64,000 nucleotides of DNA from Epiperipatus broadwayi (taxonomy: Eukaryota > Onychophora > Udeonychophora > Euonychophora > Peripatidae): contig JAQFVV010012434.1 of NCBI GenBank assembly GCA_028023455.1, positions 8,429,355 to 8,493,354 on the forward strand, given 5' to 3'. The translations under genes and the position numbers were made by a program. Positions 1-12,879 of this stretch are shown here, piece after piece; position 1 is the stretch's first letter, and every line of letters begins with the position of its first letter. The notes under the pieces were generated by a model. That model saw nothing but the letters and a program-made list of their open reading frames with translations. It was not told the DNA's origin and did not search any database.

Positions 1-1278
1 GATTTAAAATAGACTATTTTTGATTTACAATAATTTTAGTGTTGTCGTTGTCTCAAGCACAAATCTGAAACTAATTAACCATTCATATGTAGATACAACA
101 ATTCAATGCTTCTATGAATTATATCTTTTGCCTGTAACAAAACTCCATTTCAATGTATGTGTGCGCGCACGTGTGTGTATAAACTATATTAAATTTAATT
201 CAACAAATTGTTATTCAACAAATCTTTGATATCTTTTTTTCATTTTTGGTAGTAAATGTTATTTTAGATAAAAACCAGAACTAATTTTTAAAATAAATAA
301 TTATTTTATATTATTAATTTAAAAAAGTAAAATTATGATTTTGATTTACATCAATTGTTATACTTTTTAATCTTCTAACTAAAATTTTTATCAGCAACGG
401 CAGACGTAATCACTTACAAAGAATATGGCATGCCAAAATTCTAAAAGAAAAGAATAATAATAAAAACCGAAAAAATAATAAAGCGAAATGGTATTTTGCA
501 AGTCTATATGTATCAATTTCTGAATGATATATAAATAGAATATGCTGCTTCATTATTCTGTTTGATATTTTGTGTTCTATTTTATATCGTAATCAATATT
601 TTAAATATCCATTTTTAATAAATTAAATATTTTAAAGTAATATATTGAATATGTAAAATTTAAAGCTTTTAAATTATCCCGAAACATAAAACACATATAC
701 ATACATGCATACCATATTAATAACACTAGTTAAAATCATATTCACTTATTTTTGAAGATTATTTTGAAATATAGGCAACAAAATTTAAACAATTGAATCT
801 AGCAATAAGGGATTTGTCTTATTACTGATATACATATAAAACTATTTATATATTTTATTAATGCATTTCCAACTTAATAGATATGTCATTAATTTTATTG
901 TATTATTCCTAGAATAAAATAGCTAATATTACTCTCAAAATTTTGCTGCAATAAATAAATATAATTTTTGATACAGTGGCTGTTAAAATTCACGTAGCCA
1001 TTTCACATTCCGATGTGCTTTTAAAACTGATATTTAAAAACATGGAACACCATTTTTAAGCTAACAATATTTTTATGTATATAACATCACCAAGTTTAAA
1101 TTCAAATTCTAATACTACGATATTCATATATATACAACAGATTTAACACTATACACACATATATACCACGGGGTTAACACGATATAACCTATAAACATTT
1201 ATATATAATAAAGAGCAAATAGTTCTAAACAAGCTTTTTTTTATTATGATAAATGCTATTAGAGAAAGCATTCAAATC
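1..1278. other. AT-rich sequence, no gene seen
   Basis: This stretch is AT-rich with short (TA)n and A/T runs. The only open frame is about 70 codons and has no recognisable motif. I see nothing in it that supports a gene or RNA. Confidence 0.5.
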
Positions 1279-1279
1279 T

Positions 1280-1375
<96 letters not shown>

Positions 1376-1384
1376 ATATATATA
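1279..1384. repeat. (TATC)n microsatellite
   Basis: About 24 uninterrupted copies of the tetranucleotide TATC/TCTA run into a short (TA)n tail. The absence of interruptions suggests it is length-variable. The apparent open frame across it is only a repetitive serine/isoleucine/tyrosine/leucine string. Confidence 0.97.
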
Positions 1385-1640
1385 AAGCATTATTATTTTT
1401 CTTATACATATAAATATATATTAGTTGTAAGAGTAAAAAAAAACTGTCACTGATATATATATATAATGCAATTATAACGTTTATTAAAAGAAATTATACT
1501 GCAAGCATGCTATATTATACTATCTTACTTATTATAAAATAGACCATTAATTTTAGTACAAGTATATATCTGAAATATATACATTTTGTTCAACAGTTTA
1601 AAAATATTCTACTTTTTTTAAAATTTTTATTATTCTAGGT

Positions 1641-1675
1641 CAGTAGTGGCGAACCTTTTTAAGTGTGCGTGCCAA
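1641..1675. mobile_element. hAT-like terminus, orphan end
   Basis: The sequence CAGTAGTGGCGAACCTTTTT resembles the terminal inverted repeats of Charlie/Chaplin-type hAT transposons, which commonly begin CAGtGGTGGgcAACCTTTTT. I could not find a matching inverted end or an 8-bp target duplication nearby, so this may be a solitary end. It could be the distal end of the decayed hAT transposase copy at about 3.06-5.05 kb. That link is inference. Confidence 0.4.
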
Positions 1676-3055
1676 TAATTTCCAAAAAATATATATTAAA
1701 TGATTGGCGTGGATACAGCTATTAAATTAAAATATAAGCAACTTAATTATTGCAGTTTTTAAAAGTGTATAAAACAAAATAATAATAATAACAATAATAA
1801 TTAAATATATAAAATGCTAAAAACGCATGAATACACAAAGCTGAAGACAAAGAAATCTTAACACTGTAGATTGATATAAACTAAACATATGTATCCAAGT
1901 ATGTGGCTAAGTGCTTTCTAGGGTTGAGGTCCTCATATTCATAGCCATCTTGTAAATAAATAGAGTGGTTAAATGAGATGCAAATTTATGTAAATGAGGT
2001 AGTTAAGTATTCCATTTCCTGGAGATCTTATAACAAGAGACTTTTTTGTTATAGAGTTGTTATCTTTAGCGATAAAGTAAGCTTCCTTTATCTTTCTCTT
2101 ATGATAGTGTTACTCTCTACAAACAGCCACTGGGTTCTTAGGTTGGCAATCATGACCAACTGAGCTGCAGTGCTCAGTGAAGACTGAACTACAAGAAGGG
2201 TCTGTTAGTGCTTTATTATATATGTGTGTTGAGATAGCTGAATGGACAGAGAGACTCTGGTCTTGTCTCACCATAATACGATGCCATACAATGTGTTTCA
2301 GGACAGGCAATATTGTAAACTACCTGAAGTTTCAGCAATTTCTTCTACTTCATATGGTTTCCAGCTTAAATTTGAAAATTGAACTCATTTTCCATGTTGG
2401 TTTTATTTTCCAACATGATGATCCAAAGAGTTATTAGTCAATTTGTTGCACTAATGTTATTTGTGATTCATTTTAATTCATGTATACAAAAGTGATCAGG
2501 ACATTTTTTATTGAAATGAAACCTGGCCTTACAAAAGAAATACTGTGATCAAATACCTCTAAAGGTGATTATTAATGATGAGATGTCTGATGCATGCAAA
2601 GTGGATATTTGTAAAGGTTTAGTGTTTTAATTCATGTGATTGTAAAGAAAGCAGTGTTAATTAATACTGGGACAGAGTTCTTTTTAATCTAAAAGATATT
2701 TGAAGTCTAAAATTTTTTTTATATTTATTGATTAAAGATTATTAGATCCTAAGCCTCAAAATTGACATGGCAATTCTTAATATGCCTACCAGACTTATTG
2801 TTTTATTGATATCTATATAGTGTACAATTTTATTGCTTAAAATGTGTATTTTTTAAAAATTTGCTTTTAGCAATATTTTTACATTCCAGAACAATATATC
2901 AGTTATTAGTGTAATCTAAAATTTTGTAGATCAACCCCCATAAAAACGCATAGAATTTATCAGTGGAAAATGTCATTATAAGGACATTGACATCAGTAAT
3001 AGCAATAATGGTTGTTTTATCACTGTGTAATTGATGAAAATTTTTAATATTGCTG
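1676..3055. other. Intergenic sequence, slightly higher GC at 2110-2320
   Basis: No gene is recognisable. About 2110-2320 is less AT-rich than its surroundings and has short open frames on both strands, but no family motif. It may be a non-coding part of the hAT copy that follows or an unrecognised repeat. Confidence 0.35.
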
Positions 3056-3059
3056 CAGT

Positions 3060-5050
3060 CATAGAAATAGTAAATTTCTCAAAGTTGGTTTGTAATCCTC
3101 AGCAGTCATTTTTAGACTTTCATGAATGTTCTGCATTGAAATATTACTGAAATTTTTTTGTTCATTATTTATATTAAAAGAAGTCAGCAATAGTTTCTGT
3201 AGATACGTTAATTTTATTTTCATTTGGAGTTGGTTTTTACTGCATTATCATAAGTTGTCTTTTCTTTTGTTTGAAATTTTTCTGAACCCGACATGGAGAT
3301 AGACATGTTTAATAATATTATTTGAATTATAAAATGAATTATCTATGCTACAATCTTTATTTCATTTGTTTTGAGCACTGTCATGTTTCTTACAGCTTTT
3401 AATTATAGAATTATCAATGGAATTATTTTTTCCTACTAATTGCATTTGCTCTGTTTTAACATTATTGCTTAAACTGAGAAATATTTGAACTAAAATTAAT
3501 ATTTTATCTCTAAAAAAGAAATTATCATATAGGCACAAGTTACTTCTCTTAATTGATATAGTATTTAATTTCCAAAATCAAAATCAATCACTTAAAATAA
3601 GCACTGAATGAGAAACTGAATATTCTGTCATCTACTCTTGGTGAAACTCCATCTAGTAATTCTTACATAAATCTTGCAATGTTATGTACTTTGCAGATCG
3701 ATCACTTTAACTGATATCAATTGGTTAAGAATATCAATATCTGCAGTAAATGTACTTTATATAATTATTAACAATTGTTAGATTTTATTACAATTATTGA
3801 AATATGTATTAAATTCATTTATTCTATCTCACTTTTTACATTAATATTAATAAATTCATTTATGTAATGCTGGGTTTTTTTTATTGTTTATAGTAAATTT
3901 GGTTATTGTTATATTTTCCAATCACTTTGGTGTTGGAAAATGATGAACATGAATTTTAATTATTATATCAATAAATAAATGTATTATGAATCAATAAATA
4001 AATTTAACTTCATTTGGAAAGCATTCAATCCATAATCATATCATGAAGATATTGGTTTTTGGTTTGTAATATCACATTTAAAATATTCTGGTGGTTAATT
4101 ATATTAAATATATATTGAAGGTAAAACACACCATATTCAGAATCAGTTAAATCTAATAAATCTTTAAATTGTTTTATTTATAAAAATAATGCAATTTCTT
4201 CTTTTGATTCCCATCATTATTTTAGAGCATTTCTTAAAGTTAATCATATGATTCCATAAAGCAGTATATTTTGCATTCAATTCTTTTAGAAATGTATCTA
4301 ATGTTTATGGTTCAATCGTCTTCCTTTTACATAATTAACAACTTTTATTACAGTTCATTTAACATGATTTACTTGTAAAACATTTTTGCTTAATATTTAG
4401 TGATGTATTATGCAATGTGTATATAGTAAAATAGCTTTTTTAATAAATCAAATTTTTATTCCTTTTATATTCAGATCACTATCAGTTGTTATACTTATAA
4501 ATTTCTTGAGTGTTAATTTATATCTTTCCAAATAATTTTTAACTTTTTAAAAAATATCAAGTCCAGTTGTTTGTGACCTTATTGATTTTATTAACAAAAG
4601 TTTTTCAATATATTCAGCTATATTTAGCTCTTTTAAAAAATATAAACATCTGAGTTAAATCTATTTTGTCTATTCTTTCATCAAGAAAAATAGCATATCA
4701 TATTAGTTCATTTTATAGATTGACATTAATTAATTGTTCAAATTTCTACTAATATCTTCAACATATCTTATGATTGTCCTTCAAGTTACAATAGTGCTCT
4801 TGAATTTATTTTGCTCTTATGGACATAAAAATTCCTTCTGTTTTAACCAAAGTCTTTGATAAATTCTCCACTGGCAAATGATTTCTTTGTTTTAGCTATT
4901 TTTTGAGCTTTGTTTTTACAAGAGAATTACTTGTAGAATGTTTTGATAAAAATATTTTGTTTTGCTAATAAATTTTTGCTAAAATAATTTATCTTTTGGT
5001 GTTTATTCTCACAGTTAAGCCATAACTAAAATTTGAACGTTTTGTATTAA
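3060..5050 (-). pseudogene. Decayed hAT transposase (GTF2IRD2/ZBED-like group)
   Basis: Hand translation of the minus strand gives, in the right order but in shifting frames with stops, the landmarks of this hAT transposase group. Near 4900-4850 it reads IAKTKKSFASGEFIKD (family pattern IAKxKKPFSxGEFVK). Near 4690-4640 it reads YAIFLDERIDKIDLTQ (family LALDESTDITDTAQL). Near 4585-4560 it reads TTGLDIF, and near 4510-4450 FISITTDSDLNIKGIK (family VSVCTDGAxxMTGKxKG). Near 4290-4230 it reads NAKYTALWNHMINF (family EHxxLLxHTEVRW). Near 3130-3065 it reads SLKMTAEDYKPTLRNLL, like the C-terminal dimerisation tail. The aspartates of the DEST and TDG boxes can still be seen, but stops and frameshifts make it inactive. 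The BED zinc finger that should lie upstream was not found. The exact ends are unknown. Confidence 0.6.
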
Positions 5051-5679
5051 AATGGCAGTTTCTGTTATATTTTTAAATAAAAATATAATTTCTCAACAAA
5101 TATGTCAGAGCACTTTAATCTTAACTTACGTATATATATATATTTCATTTGTCATTAATAATTAAAGAGTATTTTTTGTTCTGTTTTTTGTTGTTGTTGT
5201 TTATTGTAAATGAATTATAATTTATAAGAATTTTAATTTAATTGTTTAAAATTTGAAACAACAAATAAAAATATCTGCTTATAAAATTGCACAAACATTA
5301 ATCATAAAAGATATATAAAATAATTATTATGAAATTATAAATACTGTATAGTACATACCTATGTCAAATAGGGGAAACTTTATACAGATATACTTCAAAT
5401 CAGGAAATGGCATGCAGAATAATTTTTAGATTTAAAAAAAATCACATACTTACATAATTTTAAAACAGTAACATTATAATGAATTGCTATTAAACAGAAA
5501 TGCAAAAGTTACTACATTAAATCTGCTTTAAAACTCAGTTCTAAACTGTAATGCATTAAAACTATTGGGTTATTACGTATTTCTATTCCACTTTGTATCT
5601 GTTTTATACTTTAGATTTACGTCATTATTTCAATCAATGGGCAGCTTTGATTTATTATTCAGAAGATAAACAACGTTTT

Positions 5680-5985
<306 letters not shown>

Positions 5986-6139
5986 CACTCATAAACAAGT
6001 ATGGCCATTCCAAATCTAGAAAGAAAAAAAAACTATTCTATAAATTAGACTTGTGATAACTATGCAAACCAATAAGCAAGCCACAAATATATCCATATGT
6101 TTCATTTCTGTAACTTATTATTTTATTTGCTGTGTTTTA

Positions 6140-7130
6140 ATTTCTTTAGCAAAAATACTTTCTTTCTGAAATATTTCAATACAATGTTTGATTGTAGCTG
6201 TCCAATATCTTCTATCATTGCATTTCTTTAGAGTATCTTTGAGATAATTTTTATATCATAAACATTTACGTTTCCCATGAAAATTTTATGCAAGTTCATA
6301 ATAAACACACTTTTAGAAATGTTTCTAATGCTCAAAATGTCTGATCCAATGAATGTGTTATTTTACAATAGTGAACTTAACTGTATCATATCCAATAAGC
6401 TGAAAACATATTGATTTATTGGATGATTTCACATTGTATTTTTAAAATTCTATGGAACATTTTTAAGGGAAACTTTTTAATGCTTTCTATGTTATACAGA
6501 TACAGTGTCCAAAGTTCACTTCAGTACAATAAATTAAATTAAATAAAATAACACAGTTAATATGGTTTCAGTAATTATTTTCCTGCAATGAAATACTCTA
6601 TTTTTTTAATTTATTAAAAGCACTACATCGGAGCCTATTTTGTACTTTAACATCTAAGTTCACTTTTCTATTTATAAAACTATCAAGAAATTTAAACTGG
6701 TTTAAATTCTCAAGTTGGTAACCATAGAAACTAAAAGTTGATGGATTTTTTTTTTTAGTCACTAGTTAATAAAGAACTTGAGTTTTATAAGTATTAATTA
6801 ATTATTAAACTAAGACATTATATGTTGCATTCAAAACATTAAGAACATTCTGTAAATCATCTTTTGATCTGGCAAAAATAGCACAATCATCAGTTTATTG
6901 TAAATCCAGAATCCAAGATATTCTTTTTTTTTCTTTTATTTGACTCAAATTAAAAATTCCACCAACAAATTTGCATATTTCTTGATCCCTATTTGATTAA
7001 GCCAATTCCAAAGACCATGTCATAAAAATTGAAAACAAAGTTGGAACAAGTACACATTCTTGTTTAACATCCGTTATTATTCCAGATGTCTCAGATTTCC
7101 CACATATTATACTAACACTTCCTCTCATTC
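6140..7130 (-). pseudogene. Decayed LINE reverse transcriptase, 3' half
   Basis: The minus strand translates to scattered but ordered RT pieces. Near 7095-7040 it reads VKQECVLVPTLFSIF (family VKQGCVLAPTLFSIF). Near 6965-6930 it reads GGIFNLSQIKEKKR (family DGxLFNLRRLKAKTK). Near 6900-6840 it reads TDDCAIFARSKDDLQNVLN, the catalytic FADDCAL region with the aspartate pair kept but F replaced by T. Near 6720-6640 it reads YQLENLNQFKFLDSFINR (family xxLExVxxFKYLGSxI). The region below about 6350 resembles the family's C-terminal GxxKxRxKD tail. Many stops and indels are present. No endonuclease domain or poly(A)/tail was found. It resembles the copy at about 12.88-14.14 kb. Confidence 0.65.
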
Positions 7131-8800
7131 CATCATGTAGAAGCTGTATAATATAAATAAATCAAATGACCTGACTAAATCAATAAAAGTCATATATAAA
7201 TAACAATACATAAATATCCTGCTTACAAAGGTCCCTCCAATATTGTTTATAAAAGAACAAAGAAGACATTAATCGTTAGATTTTTTTTTAATTGTTGGGT
7301 AAATAAATTTTGAATAGCTTTTCACTGTAATTATTTCTAACTCATAATAATTTGATATTTATTTACAAACCGGTATTGGAATGGCGGGCCTCAATAGTTA
7401 GGTCTTGACTACTTAAAAATACTCTTAATCCTAATTAAAATCTTTAAAACTTCAAATTTTATTGACTAAATTTAAACTTAATATTTTTAATATTTATATG
7501 ATTAATAGGTAAAACTATTCAAAAACCTTACCAACTATCTTCTTGAGAAATAGGGTTTTTCAATTTTCAGTTGGCAAAAGTTTGAATTTTTCATTTTGTT
7601 TTTCCAAAATCCCAAGCCTGCTCAAAATTTGCACCAGACAATCACGTTATTATATTTAGATTAGTTTACTTTTTCAACTTTTTATTATATGTAAATATTT
7701 TGTAAATAATTATATTTTTGCATTTTTTATAAATCAGTATGTAAATTAATACTAGATTTAATAAAATATTTTAAGTCACATATATAATAATAAAATGTGT
7801 GTAAAAATATTGTGAGTTGAATACTGTTGGTAATATACCAGTCACTTCTCTTAGTTAAAAAAGAGCTTTGGTAAAACGAAAAATAACCCTTTAAATAAAA
7901 ACAAAATATTAAATTTATCCATTTAAAAAATACTTTGTTGATTTAAAAATCATGATTATTGTAATTGTAAATGATTTTCTTCACAAAAAAATTGCACCAT
8001 TAAATCATCTCCAAACAATATTAATAATTAGGTGTTATATCCCAATACATTTTTTTTTTGTTGCTGTCAAAACCAGTATAAATAATTTGTTTTCAGTTCC
8101 AATTGAAATATTTGGAGCGCAAATAAATCCCTTTGCTTAAATTTAGTATAGATAAATGTTTACTTTAATTGAAACCAAAATAATTTATAAATTTCGAGGA
8201 TGTTTATTGAAACTAATTTAAAATATATAATCGCAAACTAAATATCAGTCCATTAGTAAATCATTTATTTTAATCAGCGATTTTTACTGTAGTTTTATAA
8301 TGTTAAAGTTTTTGTAAGTATTATTGTTATTGTTACACTATTTTAATCTTACACAAAGAGATTATAGTTTTAAGCTAACAAAATGCATAATTTAACATTG
8401 TCAGTTATTAGTATAATTGTTGCTGTTTAAAAATGCTACTTAGTTTGTGATTAATGAACGTCCGAGTTTATTATCAAAGTTCATTATAGTTTTAAACCTA
8501 AGATGCTAAAATAAATTGACTAAAAATAGGGGTTTTGATTTCAGAATCATGAGCAAAGTTGGGTCACAACACAGTTTATCTATTTCATGTAATATATGTT
8601 TACTAAACGATAATCAATATATATATTATACAATAATTAAAAATAAATCATCGCTCTGATTTGTCTCCGTTATTACTCAATAAAAATAAATCATAAACGA
8701 AAGATTAAATACGAAATACGTATTAAAATTTACTTATTTTTAACCTTACAGGAATTTTTTAATTATTTTTCAAAAATTGCAATATTTTAAATCTTTTGCT
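7131..8800. other. AT-rich intergenic sequence
   Basis: No coding landmark was recognised on either strand. The one open frame (7952-8140, 62 codons) lacks codon structure or family resemblance and is likely chance. Confidence 0.4.
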
Positions 8801-8804
8801 CATA

Positions 8805-8885
8805 GTGAAGGAGATTGGTGGTCGAGAGATCAGCGACGGTTGCTTTACAAGCGGTTGTCCCGGGTTAGCGGATTTGCTTCCCGGC
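8805..8885 (+). repeat. tRNA-derived SINE-like fragment
   Basis: An isolated GC-rich block of about 80 bp in AT-rich DNA has tRNA-like order: GGTGGTCGAGAGATCAGCGA (A-box-like), GCTTTACAAGCGG (anticodon-arm-like), then CCCGGGTTagcggatTTGCTTCCCGGC. The last part looks like a T-arm/B-box disrupted by an insertion. An A-rich run follows at 8904. It is too degenerate to be a working tRNA. A decayed SINE head is the best reading. Confidence 0.5.
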
Positions 8886-8889
8886 TGAT

Positions 8890-10045
8890 GCTATGACACA
8901 TGAGAAAAAAAAATCAAGGAGATTTTTGTTTGTTTGTTTTTTATTAAAAGACTCGTAATGATTATTTTTCCCACATAATGATTGTTAAAAAATAAGAAAT
9001 ATAAATTATTTTAAAAAATCAATCTACATAAATATATATATTTCAACAATATTTTGAAGACCGAATAGTGTATAAAGAACTGATATTTTCAAAAAAAATT
9101 GTTTTATAGTTGAATAATATGACAAATGTGGACTTAAGTCGTTTAGATTTACAATAAAGAAGAATCATTAATCAAGATCACTCAATGGGAATGTTTTTAC
9201 TTAATTAAAGAGACAGATTATTAACAGAATATGATGTGAAAATATTTATTTGCAGAGAAAAAATAAAATATTATATAAAGCTAAGCTTTGTGATAAACCT
9301 GATCAAAGACTTTAAATATATCTAAAGCAATTGAATGGGTTTTTAAATTATTTTAATAATTAAACTTCATAGCCCCCAAAAAAATGTTAGTAGAGCAATT
9401 TCTGTAAAAACAACAACAACTATTATTTAAGATACAGGATTTGTTAAAGATAAAAAGAATTTGATAATTGTGTTTTTAATTTTTTAGATAGAATGAATAC
9501 CAAAACAGTAAATAAATAATTAAAAAAAATTATATATATATTTAGTATGGAATGAATTCAGATAATTTTTCAATAGTTTAACAAAAAACAAAGTCTTTAA
9601 TATTTTCTTACAAAATTGCCTGAACAATGAAATAACTTCAAAAGTACACATTTTCAGATCAATGGCTATAATTATATCTATGTCAATAGAAAACACAAAA
9701 AAGATGTATAAATATTTTGTCTATTAATGTTTTAAATAAATTTACACAAAAACTTGCAATATTAATGTTTTAGAAAGCATTGTAAAAGTCTTACATATTA
9801 TTAGAAAAAATTTCCATCTTCAGACTAGTTTTTATATTTTATCTTTGTTAGTGAAAAATAGAATTTAAAGTGGGAATTAATGCATTGTGTACGTAGCGGC
9901 CATTCTTTACTCCTTTATATTCTTCAAGCTAATAATCTAAAAATTAAAAAAAATTCTAAGGTTTTCAAATGTATGCTAACTCATTTGAATAATTATATAA
10001 ATCGGGAAATAGGTAAATGATTATATATTTTTAAAACCTAGTCTT
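8890..10045. other. AT-rich intergenic sequence
   Basis: Only A/T runs and short simple repeats were seen. No gene, RNA or element ends were recognised. Confidence 0.4.
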
Positions 10046-10048
10046 TTT

Positions 10049-10380
10049 ATCACATGATCTTTCATATGTTTCTGAAAGCAAATACTTTCATCTTATTCTA
10101 GAATCATCGACTTGGTGAATCCAATAATAATTCAAGATTGTAAGTAATGACTCTAGAATAAAGTGAAGATAATTACAATTGGAAACATATGGAAGGTCAT
10201 ATGGTGCTATTGTGATCACATGACCTTTCATATGTTTCTGAAAGGAATTACTTTCACTTTATTTTAGAATCATCGACTTGGTGAATTCAGTGATAATTCC
10301 GGCTTGTAAGTGATGACTCTAGAGTAGAATGAAGATAACTATTCTTGGAAACATATGGAATATCATTGATGCTGTTGTGA
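10049..10380. repeat. Two tandem foldback (MITE-like) repeats
   Basis: Two homologous units of about 160-170 bp lie head to tail: about 10049-10208 and about 10212-10380. Each starts with CACATGA(T/C)CTTTCATATGTTTCTGAAA and ends with the near-inverse GGAAACATATGGAA(G)GTCATATGG, so each is itself a foldback. The middle is also imperfectly palindromic around TCATCGACTTGGTGAAT. This suggests a small non-autonomous DNA element duplicated in tandem. No transposase or target duplication was identified. Confidence 0.75.
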
Positions 10381-11390
10381 TATATATATACACTTTTAAT
10401 TTGGACAGTAGAGACAATTATTTAGTTATTTTTGTAATCTATCTATCTATCTCTCTGTATATATATTTCTCAGATTGAAATAATATCTTTTTTAATTATG
10501 ATTATAATATATTTTCACATTATGAATCTAAGAAATATTTTTATTTTGAAGATAGGGTTGGTAAATATTTAAAGTAATTATCTTTTTTGTCAGTTGGATA
10601 TTTAATTTTGAAGCACATTTTATGCATAGCTGTAATTAAAAAACTTTTTTTCAGAAAACAATATTTGCCAGATTATTTTCTAACATTAATTAATTATTTA
10701 GATTTTTTTTCAAACATTGGATTTATTCGTTTCAATGCTTACGATTATATATAGCAGTCTGATTCTCAGGAGATTGTGATGTTCGATCATTAAGACCTTA
10801 GAACGTTTCTCTTAATTGATTAATCTTGCTTTTTTTGAATTTTGAATCCATACCACTAACCTGTAGTTTTTGAAAGTCTGCCACATTCATTCCAATCAGT
10901 CACTCTTTCAAAAGAGACTGTTGCCGTTTTAAAGATATATCTAACCAATTGATATTGTGGATATTAATAAATAACAATGATATTCCATGATAAATGAAAA
11001 CATATGCAGTGGAATGGTATATGCTATACTTTGTTCCAAGCTCTCCACATGGAGTAACATATATAGCATATAATAGGTCGTGTTTTGTGGTAAATGTTGA
11101 TTAGAATAGATTACATGTTGTTTATTGAACTACAAATGTACAGTATTTTTCAACATCCCCATACATATAACACAGGCATTTTTACATATATATATATATT
11201 AAAGAAATCAAGTCATATATCATATGACCTAATTTAACAAGCTTGTATTACAAATGTTATCTAATGAGCTTGCCAATAACAGAAAACAGTCTGGGATTGG
11301 GGTTATTCTGAAAATCTTGTTAAGAGCTATTGGAAAACTTATTAGATATATTGTAACCAGTTGGGTTACATAACACACAATAATATAGTG

Positions 11391-11395
<5 letters not shown>

Positions 11396-11440
<45 letters not shown>

Positions 11441-11460
11441 ATATATATATAAAAAAAAAA
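11396..11460. repeat. (TA)n microsatellite
   Basis: An uninterrupted (AT)n run of about 40 bp is followed by a second short (TA)n and an A run. Confidence 0.9.
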
Positions 11461-12099
11461 AGTAAAGGAAAAGTAGAGATAAACACAGACTTAATTTTTT
11501 ATAGATATTTTTCTACATTTTCTGAAATAATGATTGTAAAGGATTAAATAACTCTAATTTAAAATAAAATTTTATTATAAATTAAACTTTTAAAAAGGTC
11601 TGAATAAATATAAATATTGTATTAATATTATTCTGATTTTGAAATTTAAAAACAAATATGGTATTTTTTAATTTTTTAAATTAATTGAACACAATTTCTA
11701 TCTATTAGAAATCCCCTAAGTGAAAACATGTATATCAAACTTTGATAAAATTTTCAAGCTTGTTTTCAAAAGGAATTAGAAAGGTAAGAAGAAAAACATT
11801 TTAATTAAATGTGTTATTGTCATCTCAATCCAAGTCTATAAAAGATTTGAAAAAAAATATTTTAGTCTGGATAGTGGTTTTTGATGAGAACAGTCTGGAT
11901 GGTGATTTTTGAAAAGAGCAGTTGGCAACATATAGCTAACTGCAAAGTTGGTTATAATATTTTGTTGCAGCTTGTTGAAGTTTGCAGCAGTTGATGTTAG
12001 CTGGACAGAAAGATGTCTGGCAGATTTATACAGAGCTTCTATGAGATGTAGCTGAAGTCAAGGCAGGAGATCCAGCAGCAGTCTATTGATTAGTGGAGT

Positions 12100-12375
12100 T
12101 TGAATTCACATGGGGAAAATGGGTCATCTTCCAGTGGTAAAATTTATAGCTACAAATGCATTCTACAAGACAGCTTTTTGCCTGGAACAATCCTAGACAG
12201 AAGAGAGACCAATTACAGATCAACATTTTACATGGATTATATTTTTTGTGATGATGACAATCACCAAAATCAAACTCACCAAGAAAAATCTTCCATCTTG
12301 CCTAGAGAATCCCAGCTTGCTGAAGAAGTAATTAAATGTATGCTGACATATCTAAAGCCAGAGAATCACAGATAA
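12100..12375 (+). CDS. Unrecognised 91-codon open frame
   Basis: This open frame has more normal base composition than its surroundings. Its product is hydrophilic with a DDDN/HQNQTHQ stretch and no domain I recognise. A consensus-looking splice donor (GGTGGTGAGTAG) lies about 20 bp after its stop. It sits roughly 500 bp upstream of the first recognisable piece of the LINE relic at about 12.88 kb on the same strand. It could be a LINE ORF1/5' region, an exon of an unknown gene, or chance. Confidence 0.2.
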   Translation: MNSHGENGSSSSGKIYSYKCILQDSFLPGTILDRRETNYRSTFYMDYIFCDDDNHQNQTHQEKSSILPRESQLAEEVIKCMLTYLKPENHR

Positions 12376-12879
12376 ACATATATACAGCTGGTGGTGAGTA
12401 GCATTATATATGATAACAAAATTTTAAATAATTTTCTTAGTAAAATGATATTTTTATCTGATATATATATATATATATAATGATATTAGTTTAAAATCAT
12501 TTATTAATAAAGAGTTATAACTGTTTTATTACAATCTCATTAAGTACAGGAATAGCACCCTTTTATATGACTGATATTTTGAACAGGTGAAATTAATATT
12601 TTGAACAACTATTGAATAATGATACAAGAATTGAGATGATTATTTTTAATGATATTAATTTTATTTACTCTGATTTGAAAAATATATTCAGCTGATTGAA
12701 GTCAAACAGCCTTTTGTAATATTAAAAAATTGAAGGTCTATGTATTTTATGAAATATCTAGAAAAATTCTAAAATATGGTAGCTTCAAAAAAATGAATAT
12801 TTTAGGAATATAGAGAATCATAAAGTTATTTCATTTGATTTTAAAGGTGCAGTAATTCTGTGAAATATCAATATTATAT

